From Adiantum capillus-veneris (Eukaryota > Streptophyta > Polypodiopsida > Polypodiales > Pteridaceae), in contig CM043962.1 in assembly GCA_014529385.2 (NCBI GenBank), positions 52,037,905 to 52,101,904 of the forward strand: DNA of 64,000 nt, written 5' to 3'. The position numbers were made by a program, and so were the translations under genes. The notes under the pieces were generated by a model. The model searched no databases, had not been told where the DNA came from, and was given only the letters and a program-made list of their open reading frames with translations. Positions 39,421-50,679 of the stretch are shown here, piece by piece (the stretch's first letter is position 1; each line of letters starts with the position of its first letter).

Positions 39421-41819
39421 GGATGTTAAATAGATAAGGAATATATGTAAATCTTTGAAAGACAAGAGGAAAAAATGATAGCCACATGAGAGCGAAAAGA
39501 AGCAACCATGTCACAAAGCTCTCACAAAGCTCAAGAGTAATCAATGAAGCAACACGATTAAAAGGAAGCTTCACTAGTGGAGCCAAACCAAATCCCTTCA
39601 ATTAGTTTAGGCACATTGGCGTTGGTTGACATAGTTTTCAAACCATTAGCCACTTTATTGCAAGTATATGAGGCTAAACTTAAGACCAAAGACCAATCAT
39701 ATGCTAGAGCAAAGATGGGTGGCATATCCCTATGCAAGAGTTGATAAAAGAGCTAACGTGAAAAAAACTAATGTGGATAGTGTGTTAAAAACTAATAGGG
39801 ACTGCATAATCTTTGATAGAACCTACCTAGACCCCACATCAGAACTAAACAAACGGCAAAGCGTTGAACTTGAGACACCTGAGAAAACCGATGAAACATC
39901 CCTTCAAACAAAATTCTAACCAAAACCACAAAGAAACATGGAAGTAGAAACTTAGCCACAAATAAATAATGAACCAAGAATACAACTTGACAATGATTGC
40001 AAATCGTCATTGAACCTCAAATTGATGACACCATGATGGCAAATACCACCAATGACAATAGGTCATATCTAATAGTCCCTATCCCATATATTTAAGAACC
40101 GTGGCCAGTTAATTATGGGAAGCCATTAGGAATGCACATAAGGGAGGTGCAACCTATGAATCCAACCCAATCCCTAGGATACACATGGAACACGAGCATC
40201 TAAACCTTGATATCAAAGTCTCTTTATGGTGACATGGGATCTATGGCTTTAAGGGAAAGCAAACCTTGCACCTTGAGAACCTTACCCTCTTACATAGGAA
40301 AACAAGAGATCAAATCTAAAGTAAGAGTCATACCATCACAATAGAGGACAATTCTTAAAATGTTTACTATTACAAGAATTGATGTCTACACCCATCCAAT
40401 GCACCATAATGCTAGTAGAGCTACTAAATATTAAATCATATATATGGTCCGAAGTGGATAAGAACTTGGAGAAAATGGGCATAAATTTTTTATTAAAAAC
40501 CATTGAAGCAAAATCCAAGGAAGGAAAATGGTCAAAACCAAAGAGCACCAATCCAGTGCCTATGAATAAAGTGGGAAAATATTGTAAAGGAGAAGTAGGA
40601 AATACTACCCTGCCAGTAGAATACGAGGAAAGGAAAAGTGATAGTTGTTCTAAATAATAGAGTAGAAATAGCCACATCCACAAAAGAAGTATGGGAGAAA
40701 AGGACAAAACTAGCATTCAAAAACACCCACATGAAAGTGTAGCTAGTAGATGGCTACATTGAAACGTCAATAGGAGTATTGGAGCAAATGGTAGTCACCT
40801 CATTTGGAATTGAATACGAGCATACAATTACCATAGTAGATTATGGGAAGGAAAATAATTTTAACATCAATTTGGGACATCCATCATGAGATAACTTAAA
40901 ATGATCTAAGATTGAAGTTATAACCACATCTACTTGAGGCATGATAAGAAAAATATTGGGGTGAACCTAAAAAACCACTCCTATAAAGATGTCACAAAGA
41001 TACTTGTTGAGGAATTAAATTCAAATTCCAAAGAAGCACCATAAATTTTTGCATGGATACAAAAAGAAAAAAGATTTGGATATGTGGCGCATCTGATTGT
41101 GGAAATCTATAAAGGGAAATTTGTATATTAGAGAGCACAGTAAAGGAAAAAACATATATTCCAAATCCCTTCTATGAATATCTTTTTGAACCCTTTGGAT
41201 GGGATTAGATACTTGCCACATTGGATGTATGGGTAAATGAGATAACTCCCACCAAGGTTTGTGATGAAGATGGATACAATATAATTTCCCTACAAATGTT
41301 TCAAATATTGCAGGAATATCGGAGTAACTCAAAAGAAGGTTGTATAGAAAACAAAACATTGTACATGCAGAGATATTATTTTCATAGATCTTTTTGAAGC
41401 AAAGGAAAATTTCTATACTCCCAATGAACATCCTCTTTTGTAGGTAGACACAAATGATAAGTGCATTAGAAACTGAGAACATTGTGTTGGGAAGAAGAGA
41501 AAAGTTCTATGATTTTCCAAACTACAAACCCAAATGCCAAGCATGATACACGGCAAAAAGAGCCACAAAAAAGAAGGACCCAATAGAAACCAATGCCGAC
41601 CCTAAAAGGGAAGACTCATTACCTAATGCTTGTAGGGGCAATAGACTTTGTGAAAGACAAAATCACAAAGAAGTATGGGATCTCCTTAGCTGAAGGGAAG
41701 AAAACAATGAGAAAAAAGTAAATAAACCTAAACCTAAACCAGCGAAGGAGAATGAGTCAAAAATGAAGAAAATAGAATGCAAAAAGAAATATGAAGAGAT
41801 GAAACAAACCTTGCAAGAG
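39421..41819 (+). pseudogene. Middle of the old Ty3 gag-pol
   Basis: Decayed plus-strand coding sequence. The segments QRWVAYPYARVDK (about 39,715) and, near 40,740-40,890, LVDGYIETSIGVLEQMVV then FGIEYEHTITIVDYGKE and NLGHPS resemble the protease-to-RT region of Ty3 elements (the last is the usual ILGRPF site). Stops and shifts are frequent. The frames 40,379-40,657 and the long minus frames here are not separate genes. Confidence 0.5.
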
Positions 41820-41824
41820 GTATG

Positions 41825-42177
<353 letters not shown>

Positions 42178-42299
42178 TTCTCCCACTAAAGGTTGTGTGT
42201 CGATAAGTGGCGAGAAGAGCAGCCTACAACTCGTATGTATAAGAGATGAGAGAAGATGCCTTTCAACCTATCCCCACTCGCTCACTCCAAACACGTGAG

Positions 42300-43642
42300 T
42301 GCATCTATAATCGCTCTAGTGGAAATGCAACATGCATACCACTAGGGCTAGAGCCAAAATGACACTCCTGATGCAGGTATCGAGTGAGGACCTGCATGGC
42401 TCCACAATGCACAATGCCAGTGTCAGTCATTGCACAACTGATAACTCCCACTCCAAATGCACCAACCACTGATAACTCCCACTGCAAATGCACCAACCGC
42501 ATTAGCAAGATCAGGTCTTAAGACCAAAAGGTCAGACATGAGAGACCCAAAAGCCAACAAAACATGGACTATGTGTGCCAACCTATCCTTGTCAGCAACC
42601 TCAATGCCACATGCATCCTTATCAGGAACCACATGATTGTGCATCACCATGTCAGCATCGTCTGGCAAAGGCATATCTTCTTTGCAAAACCAAAAAATAG
42701 GCACCACTGTAATCACACACAGTGGTCTAAAGGACACTATCGCCCTCAAACATATCAAACGTATCATAGAACAATGCATCGGTCTATGGCTCAACTGATG
42801 TCACCTCAACTGATGACTGACCAAGCTGTGCATCCCCAGAGATACCACTATCTGCGTGAACGTCACCAGAAGACAAATGCACAACCTGCTCTCCATGCAA
42901 CACATTCGCAAAAGAGACACGCCTTGTCTCTCGCTCCAAATATGGCTGCAAATACATAGATACTACACCATCTCATGTGTCAAAAATATGCAAAGTGTAT
43001 ACCAGACCACTCCTAGCACCTTTGTCTATCACCAATGATCCCCTATGCATTGGAAATGACTGCTCTCCAAGTAGTACACAATGTCCACTACTTTGCAACT
43101 GACGCACTGAAATGAGACTCTGAATGAGTCCTGGTACATAACATACAGCTTGTAGCGTAAGCAATGTACCACTAGGTAAACACATGCATACATCTCCACC
43201 ACCCTCTATGGCATATCCTGAACCATCACCAAATTGCACACAACCAAGTCTCCCACTAGAGAAAGAGAAAAACAAACCACAACATGGACTCACGTAAAAA
43301 ACTACATGCTCGTCTAGTAGAAAACGTGTTAGACAATGTGCTATCCCAAGACACAAAGTAGTATGAAGGGAAGCTAGACTCAAAAATGACATGCCCGTCA
43401 CATGCATACTCTCTAGCATCTGTCCTCATAGTAGCACCATGCATCTGCCTCTTGCACTGCCTCATACGCCTAAAGCAACGATGCCTAATATGCCCATCGT
43501 GGCCGCAGTGCCAACATGTCAGTTGCGATCGTGAGCGAGAATCACCTCTAACCTGAAGTGTCTCCATATCCATGCCAAAACTATGGCAAACAATGCTCAA
43601 GATCACAAGACTCTCCCACCCAAGAGAAAACCATTGTCTCAA
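42300..43642 (-). pseudogene. Copia zinc knuckle, protease and RT-tail remnants (minus copy)
   Basis: Zinc knuckle CWHCGHDGHIRHRC in the frame 43,256-43,642; protease flank and gag-pre-integrase start (GDGSGYAIEGGGDVCM, VCYVPGLIQSLISVRQL, MHRGSLVI) in 42,973-43,419; RT tail (GSLMSDLLVLRPDLANAVGAFAVG) in 42,423-42,794. Integrase and the RT active site are missing. A 31-base direct duplication (ggttggtgcatttgcagtgg...) lies at about 42,430-42,500. Confidence 0.65.
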
Positions 43643-45440
43643 GCAAAGAAGGTGAGCTAACGGTCAAGCTCACTAGCCTATGCAATAGGCATACATATCT
43701 GGCAAAATTTTGGCAGAGTCTCCTCTGTAAGTGGAACAAAAAATTCAACAGTAAATCGCAATGGAGACAACAACAAATGCCCAAATGGTGAATCCGGGAA
43801 TGTACTTGTCTGGAATCACCGCACAAAGTCATACACTGAGCCAAACCGCTCTAGCTGAAGTATCATTCAGCGGTGCCACAAATGAAATACATATGTGAGT
43901 GAAAAATTGATGCCAAAATGTGCCAATGAATGAACAATTTGCCAGATAACCGTAGCATACACAACCTGTGTAAAAGTGGGAGTCAAAACTCAACCACTAT
44001 CAAGAGTAACAAGAATTGTACTTGTAGAGTAACACAAGCTCGTGTATGGCTGAAAAATATGGCTGCAAATCAGCCCCAAAACAGCCCCAAATATAGCTCT
44101 CAAATAGCTGAAGAAATAGGTTACAACTGTGCCGCAAATTAGCTTACAAGTGAGCCATACATAGGCACCTGCAAAGGGGGAACGACGGCTGAAAAATTCA
44201 GCTCACAAATTATCCTCAAACCTGCATGTAAACTTGTCAATGTGAGAGCTAAGCTCGATCATAAACTATGGTGAACTGAAAAATTTAGCTCACAAATGAC
44301 CCTCAAACTTGCCTGTAAACCTGTCAATGTGAGAGCTAAGCTCGATCACAAACTATGGCAAGTAAACCCCAGCCACTATAAGCATACACAAAGCAAAAGC
44401 TCAAGACACCTGCTGTGTTGTAAATGGTATGCAAGCCAAAACACTATAGAAGATGTCCTCAATTGCAAATGGCAACACCTGTGGGAGTACTAGACTCAAC
44501 CTGTAGTAGCTGGGAGTCAAAACTAGAAGCTCCAAATGACCGAGCACTCACAACTCAAGACCAAAAATGCAGAGCAAAACATGCCCACGATGCACCAACC
44601 CGAAGGGAAAACACTACACGCAAATCCTGAGTGCTACAAGCAATCGCAATCTCAATCGCACCAACAATGCGCATTAAATTGTTGGAAAAATGTCACCAGA
44701 GTTTTGTCAGCAAAATGGCTACAAAACCAGTAACCAAAGTGACTGCATGCTCAAAACCATGAGCAAACAAAGCGCACCAAACCGCACTCCAAATGCACGC
44801 ACCAATCTCCACACTTTGCATACATCATTGCAAACACTTGCAAATCTAGTACACAAATACCTGCTCTACCTGTGATTGCCAAAAAAAATGCTCGAGGCAT
44901 ACATTGCGGAGCTCAGATTGCAATCACATGAGTCTCCTTGAGCATTTGACCACACACATCATACATCGTATCCTCCCACCTTTGAGTAAACTTGCAGCCA
45001 ATACCACTCTCACATCCGAGAGCAAACCATGTGTGGAATCCTCGAGACACAATAAACAGCTCCTTCTGCAAAAAATTCAAAGGTCAAAATCAGTCCACAT
45101 GTACATCAACATTGCGTCCAAAGCGTGCAAAAACCCTACGTTACACCCTAACCTTGCATAAATCGCATTCTGTATGCAAAAGTTCTGCAAAAAACATTGT
45201 TTTGGAGCTCAAAAAATGTGCGGAAATGAAAATCTGCATTCCTCCTGCAAGTATGGTTGCAAAAAATCATACACACTTGCAATACACCCTCCTCTCAAGC
45301 TTGAGAATGTCCCTCAGGCTTCCATGAGCACAGATCTAGTGGTTGCTCATCACCAATCTCAAGCTTCCACCGAAAATGTGCTCACCATAGCCGAAAGCTC
45401 ACTTCTCTGTAGCACTCCATCTATCGCAAAGCCAAATCTC
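43643..45440 (-). other. Leader and 5' internal region of the copia derivative
   Basis: About 1.8 kb between the zinc-knuckle frame and the 5' LTR with no domain recognised. Contains local near-duplicates (ctcacaaattatcctcaaac and ctcacaaatgaccctcaaac, about 44,200 and 44,290). Confidence 0.5.
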
Positions 45441-45470
45441 TGGATCGTAGGCGTGCATATGTGCAACGAA

Positions 45471-45550
<80 letters not shown>

Positions 45551-45725
45551 ACGACACAGGGATGTGGGGTGGAGCTTCCAAAACTCATTGTATGAGTACA
45601 ATGTGAGAATAAGTGAGCTCTTTATTCTTTGTATGTATAAAGAATAAGGAGATAAATATGGGCGGTCGAACATTGGCCGGCGAACACGGGTAAAGCACGG
45701 TGAGGCACACCGCCTTTACCTAACA
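45441..45725 (-). repeat. 5' LTR of the copia derivative (minus copy)
   Basis: GA tract at 45,475-45,549. Retains gcacgacacagggatg, which matches the plus copy LTR (ctctgtgtcgtg) and is lost from the 3' LTR. Confidence 0.8.
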
Positions 45726-45730
45726 ATATG

Positions 45731-47265
45731 GATGACAGAAATGGAAAGCAAGGAGGACACTCTCACAGATCGAATCAATGTTCCATCCCACTACAAAAAG
45801 TACACGATTTAGGATAGATAGATTGTCATACAACAACCCATGCAAGAAGTGAAAGAACCAGGGACATCATACGATGGGCTAGAAAAAGGCAAAAAGTCCA
45901 CTTAGTAGGACCGGGGGAAGAGCCAGTATACATTGCAACAATTGACCAATCCCGGAAGAAGTAGAAATATTGATTTTGATACTTAAAGAGTATAGAGATG
46001 TGTCTTTCTGGTCTTAAAAGGAACTCAAAGGAGTGGACCCTAACATTTTTCAACATACCATCCCTCTTAAGAGCAATGCTAAGCCCAATAGACAACGTCC
46101 ATACATTTACAACAAAGTGCTCGCGAGGAAAAACAAGGAAGAGATAGAATAAATGAAAGAGGCGGAGTTCAATTATAAAATTGAGCACATGGATTGGGTT
46201 TCACCTGTTGTAGTGGTAGCCAAGAAAAATGGGAAACTTAGAATGTGCATGAACCTCAAAAAGGTCAATGTTGCCACCATTAGAGACAAGTATCCTCCTC
46301 CTATTACAAATAATATGTTAGAAAGAGTGGCAAGCAAAGAAGTATACAACTTTTTAGATGGATTTTTGGGCTATAACCAATTGGCTATTAAATCCAAAGA
46401 CCAATGTATAAAATATTTTTCCTTAGAATGGGACATATATGCTTATCGAGCTATGCTATTTGGCTTGACTACTACTGCTCTTGCCACCTTTCAACGATTG
46501 ATGAGCTCTGCATTATGACAATATCGACATATATTCTTAGAGATCTATATAGACAACTTGTGTGCTCATTAATTGCTGCAACAAGACCACATCAAACACT
46601 TGGAAAAGGTATTTCAAAAGTGTGGAACCTACAGGATTTTCCTGAACCGAAGAAGTGCATTTTCATGGTGCGACATGGTAAAATCCTTGGCCACATTATG
46701 TCAAAAAATGTCATATCCCCAGATCTAGAAACGATCCAGGTGATAGTGAATTTTCCTCGACCTACCACAGAGGGAAGTAAAAATCTTCATGGGCCGCTTT
46801 GGATATTATCGATGATTTGTCTACATGTATACAATTCCTACACAACCCCTTATCCAAGTGATTACAAACTTTGAGTGGACCAAAGGGTGTGAAACAACTT
46901 TTCAAAATCTGGAACTACATCATTTATGCTCCAATCATGAAAAATTTTGATTGGACAAAACTCTTTCATGTCCACATTGGTGCATGAGCTTATGCTATAG
47001 AGTGCATATTGACCCAACCAGGCGAGGGTAACATGGATTTTCTCATTTGTTACCCCATTAGGTGATTGAATCGCACTAAAAATAATTATGCAACCACCAA
47101 GAGATAAGGGTGGAATAATCTACGCAACAAAAAATCTTCTACACTATTTATAGGCTAGTCACTTCACATTCTTTGTAGATTATTAGGCCCTAATGTACTT
47201 CTACACTACTTATAGACTAGTCACTTCACATTCTTTGTAGATCATTAGGCTCTACTGCCATATTT
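45731..47265 (+). pseudogene. Reverse transcriptase and RNase H of the old Ty3 element
   Basis: The frame 46,153-46,518 reads WVSPVVVVAKKNGKLRMCMN, NVATIRDKYPPPIT, NFLDGFLGYNQL and FGLTTTALATFQRLMS, Ty3 reverse transcriptase in order. Just past a stop, the active-site region reads EIYIDNLC where Y.DD is expected, so the second Asp is lost. Later, FHVHIGA and ILTQPGEGN (about 46,960-47,030) and SHFTFFVDY (about 47,155) are RNase H remnants. Heavily broken. Confidence 0.75.
47136..47259. repeat. 62-bp tandem duplication in RNase H remnant
   Basis: Two copies of cttctacact...ttaggc at 47,136-47,197 and 47,198-47,259 with a few differences. Confidence 0.85.
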
Positions 47266-47595
47266 CCGGTCCAAGACCTCCAACTTTGAGCACACATCCT
47301 TCATGGTAGACCATGGTTGGAGAATAAACGAAAGCATAGGTTTCTAGATCCGCCATCCAACGGGTGGCCTCTCACCCTTGGACAAGCAACATGTCCGCGA
47401 CCTAATTTCTTCTATTCTTCACCTAAAAAGTGATGTACTCACTCAAAAACCGATGAAAACATAAAAAAAAGATAAATGTAACCTTGGATGTAGCTTCAAG
47501 TGAAGACCCAAAACTAGCATGAAAAAAATGATTTCTTTTAGTCTGCAAAGCATCAAAAGCCCCACTTGAGGGGCACATATCCAATAATAGGAGAT

Positions 47596-47789
47596 GTGTC
47601 AACAAGTGCTAGCTCAGTTGATAGAGCAATAGCCTCTTGTGGCTAAGGACTTGGATTCATACCCCCTTGATAGCTCGTGTGGCATGTACTAGTTTATATG
47701 ATGTGTTGACCAACCTTATCTGGCTAGGATGCTCCACCTCACGGAGTCGGGTGTATGATGTAATTTCAAGTTCTTACTTTCTCTAAAAG
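47596..47789 (+). mobile_element. tRNA-derived SINE
   Basis: About 194 bases flanked by exact 12-base direct repeats ATAATAGGAGAT (47,584-47,595 and 47,790-47,801). Near its 5' end it has an RNA polymerase III A box (TAGCTCAGTTGATAGAGC) and, about 35 bases on, a B-box-like GGATTCATACC (consensus GGTTCGANNCC). It is not a working tRNA: no acceptor stem or anticodon arm can be formed around these boxes. SINEs of this sort are copied by the reverse transcriptase of a LINE. Confidence 0.8.
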
Positions 47790-48434
47790 ATAATAGGAGA
47801 TATGTGACCTTTGAGATTTCTTCTCCGAGGCATCAAACAAAAAACTCAAAAATGGGTGGTCTTATTGATATTGCCCATTACTAAGCACACCTACACGATA
47901 TCAGATATGGGCCAAAATATGTACCTAGCTTGAGTAACATGACATAGATTTTGAACATACATAGAAGATGCATGCCACAGTGCTAAATCATCTTCATGCC
48001 AAAATATAAAGTGGATTGCATTTTGTAACTCAAAACATTTCAGTTTTTACAAAGCATAGCATGAAGTTTTGCAAACACCCTTACTGTTCACCGCATATTG
48101 GGGGGGAAGAATCTAAAAGGACTCTCCCTTTTCTATTTGTTTGCCATAGCACTAAGGAAAGAAAAAGAGGAAAGATTTTTCCTCTCTTCTCTTTTCCAGT
48201 TGAATCCCAAGCAAGCATCTTCCAAGATTCTCTCTATTAGAAATGGATAGTTATGCTTGTTAAAGTTGGCTAGCTTGTCCTTTAAAAGGAGGTGATATTT
48301 TTTGTACATATTTGTTGTACAACATGCTCCTTGCTTTTCTTGCTTTGGCCATCTTCTTCCACTTTGGGCATCTTCACATGGACGAAAATAGTGACAACTA
48401 CAGTAAAGTTGTCATTATGGACCTCCCTGGATCT

Positions 48435-48557
48435 CCTTATCAAGCAATTCTTTGAGTTAAATTTGTTGTTTGGAACACAAAGAGGATTTCATTATCCCCT
48501 TATCAAGCAATTCTTTGAGTTAAACTTGCTGTTTGGAACACAAAGAGGATTTCATAA
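48435..48557. repeat. 63-bp tandem duplication
   Basis: Two copies of ccttatcaagcaattctttg...; the period is a multiple of three, so a plus frame runs through both. Confidence 0.9.
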
Positions 48558-49329
48558 AGTCTCTCTGCTTTGAAGTATGTAGTTCTCCACTACACAAGTG
48601 ATGCCAATTGCCTCGTGAGCACATCCATTAGTGTCATGACTTTTTTTTTGGGCTTGCTTTGAACAATTTTGGTTATTCTTTGTAGTCTTTGCACCTTATG
48701 TCTAGGCAGTGTCGATTGCTTTTTCTTTTAAACCTACTTACTCTATAAATTGTTTACTCTATTGGCAATGTTAATTGATTTTGGTTTCTCATCCTATGCC
48801 TTGCAAACAACATACCTACCTTTTGCATGTATTGCAAACCTCTCTTGCCACATGTGATCGAGCCTTTGCTATGCATAACTTGCACATGTTACAACAACAA
48901 TAATTTTAGCCATTGAACCTTGCAAAAAAAAAAAAGGCTTCAGGCCTTGAATTCATTTAAGTGAGAATCACACACCAATTGTGTTTGTTTTGAAACCTTT
49001 CATATACTTCCACTTGTGAAAGGCCCTATGAAATCCATAGTTAATGCTTAAGAAATGCTCATAGCTTTAAATGTTTCCCCCTTTCATTTTGTTTGGAAAT
49101 CCCTGCATTCCTTGACCTAACATTTAGTGATAACTTTATGAATCTTCTTTTCATAATTCTGCAAAATTTTCTCTTGTTCTCTCCTCTCTCCATAACCTTT
49201 GTATGCTGACTCTTTGTCTTTGATTCTTTACATTACTACTCTTAAGTTAAGTGTATTTGGGTGGTACACAATCTACCATACTTGGGTGATAGAAAGGTTA
49301 TTTGTCTTCCTACTTTATACACCCCCTAT

Positions 49330-49361
<32 letters not shown>

Positions 49362-50093
49362 AGAGAGAGATCTTGCACCACATAAAGTTTTTGAAATTTT
49401 ACAAGTAATAACTCCTGTTAACATGCACCTCACAAACTTGTAGGTATATGTTCTTGTGCCAATATGTGTGTGTGCAAGCGTGCACACGAAGTGGATCACA
49501 GTACCTTATTTAAGCGCTAACATTTTATATTTAGTTTGCATAAAACATTCACTTTGTTCCAAAGTCAATGTACAGCATAAACATTTGTATATGCACATCA
49601 CTCTGTTTTGTAGTCTATGGCCATATGTAGAGCATCTCATTGCCTCCTTTATTTACACCAAGAAAAGCAAAGAAAGCCCTAACGATGACTTAGCACGTAG
49701 TCTTTTGTCATATTGTATAAGAGCTTTTCTATACAAATCTTGTACATCACAGACAGAAACTTATTTTGGTATTACACTAGTGCCATGGGCATATCACCAT
49801 TGTATATGTAAGATTCCACATAATGGTACATTTCTTAATCACAGAAGTCTCCCGGATTCTTGCTTGTTGCCTTACGTAGTTGCACTTCTATCCTTGGCCT
49901 GTTTCAATTAGCACCTTTCTCGTTATCCCTTGCATCTTGTGTCCTCATCTTTATATAATGATCGAATAACATTCTCATGCTTCTGTTTCACTTCCTGTTC
50001 TTGGCATTCTTAGAAAAATTGCAGTAAAGCTTACTCACTTGGTAAAAGAACCCAATCATGCATCTTTGGGGTGGCGATGCCTGACAATTACCC

Positions 50094-50329
50094 ACCTTGG
50101 AAAGAGGCCAAACCACATGTCTCCTTTCTGCACAATTCGGTTTGGTACACTTCTTTACATCATGGGTGAGCGCAAAGGAACTCTATCTCAACCTTCCTTA
50201 GCATACAAGTTACCTTGGAAAGAGGCCAAACCACATGTCTCCTTTCTGCACAATTCGGTTTGGTACACTTCTTTACATCATGGGTGAGAGCAAAGGAACT
50301 CTATCTCAACCTTCCTTAGCATACAAGTA
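50094..50329. repeat. 118-bp tandem duplication
   Basis: Two nearly identical copies starting accttggaaagaggccaaac. Confidence 0.93.
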
Positions 50330-50679
50330 TGCTAAGGACGGTTAGCAAAATCTTGCACCTATAAGGAACTTGCCCACGCCACAAGGAAACAGCTAAGCCC
50401 TTCCTGTAAACATACCAACCTTTGATGTGGGAAGACTATGTCTTTTCCCATTCTTTGTGCCACTACATTTTATCGTGTTGCCAATTTGGGTGTGTCGTAT
50501 CGCCCGAAAAGCAGGTCCCTAAATATCCAATGAAGATAGCTTTTCCTAAGTTGCCCGCACATTTCAGTTTATGAACAAATTATGCTGTGCAGACTGAGGG
50601 CCATGCATGTTGATGCAGATGGCAACAATTTTTGGCATACCTTTTATGTGTTCAGCGCCACTTGAGCCAATAAATATGT

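Larger units (their letters stand above)
47802..50679. other. Low-copy DNA with short duplications, no supported gene
   Basis: Contains a 63-bp tandem pair (48,435-48,497 and 48,498 to about 48,557), an A run near 48,927, an interrupted GA tract (49,330-49,369) and a 118-bp tandem pair (50,094-50,211 and 50,212 to about 50,329). The 151-codon plus frame 49,456-49,911 has no recognisable domain and I do not call it a gene. The 3' untranslated region of the PPR gene should lie at the right end. Confidence 0.6.

Noticed and set aside
42973-43419. A host gene on the minus strand
   Set aside because: Zinc knuckle and protease flank match copia gag-pol and it sits between two LTRs.
47600-47680. 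A tRNA gene
   Set aside because: A and B boxes are present but no cloverleaf can be formed, and flanking 12-bp duplications show a SINE insertion.
49456-49911. 151-codon plus frame as a gene
   Set aside because: No domain, unremarkable composition, and no neighbouring promoter or splice context that supports it.
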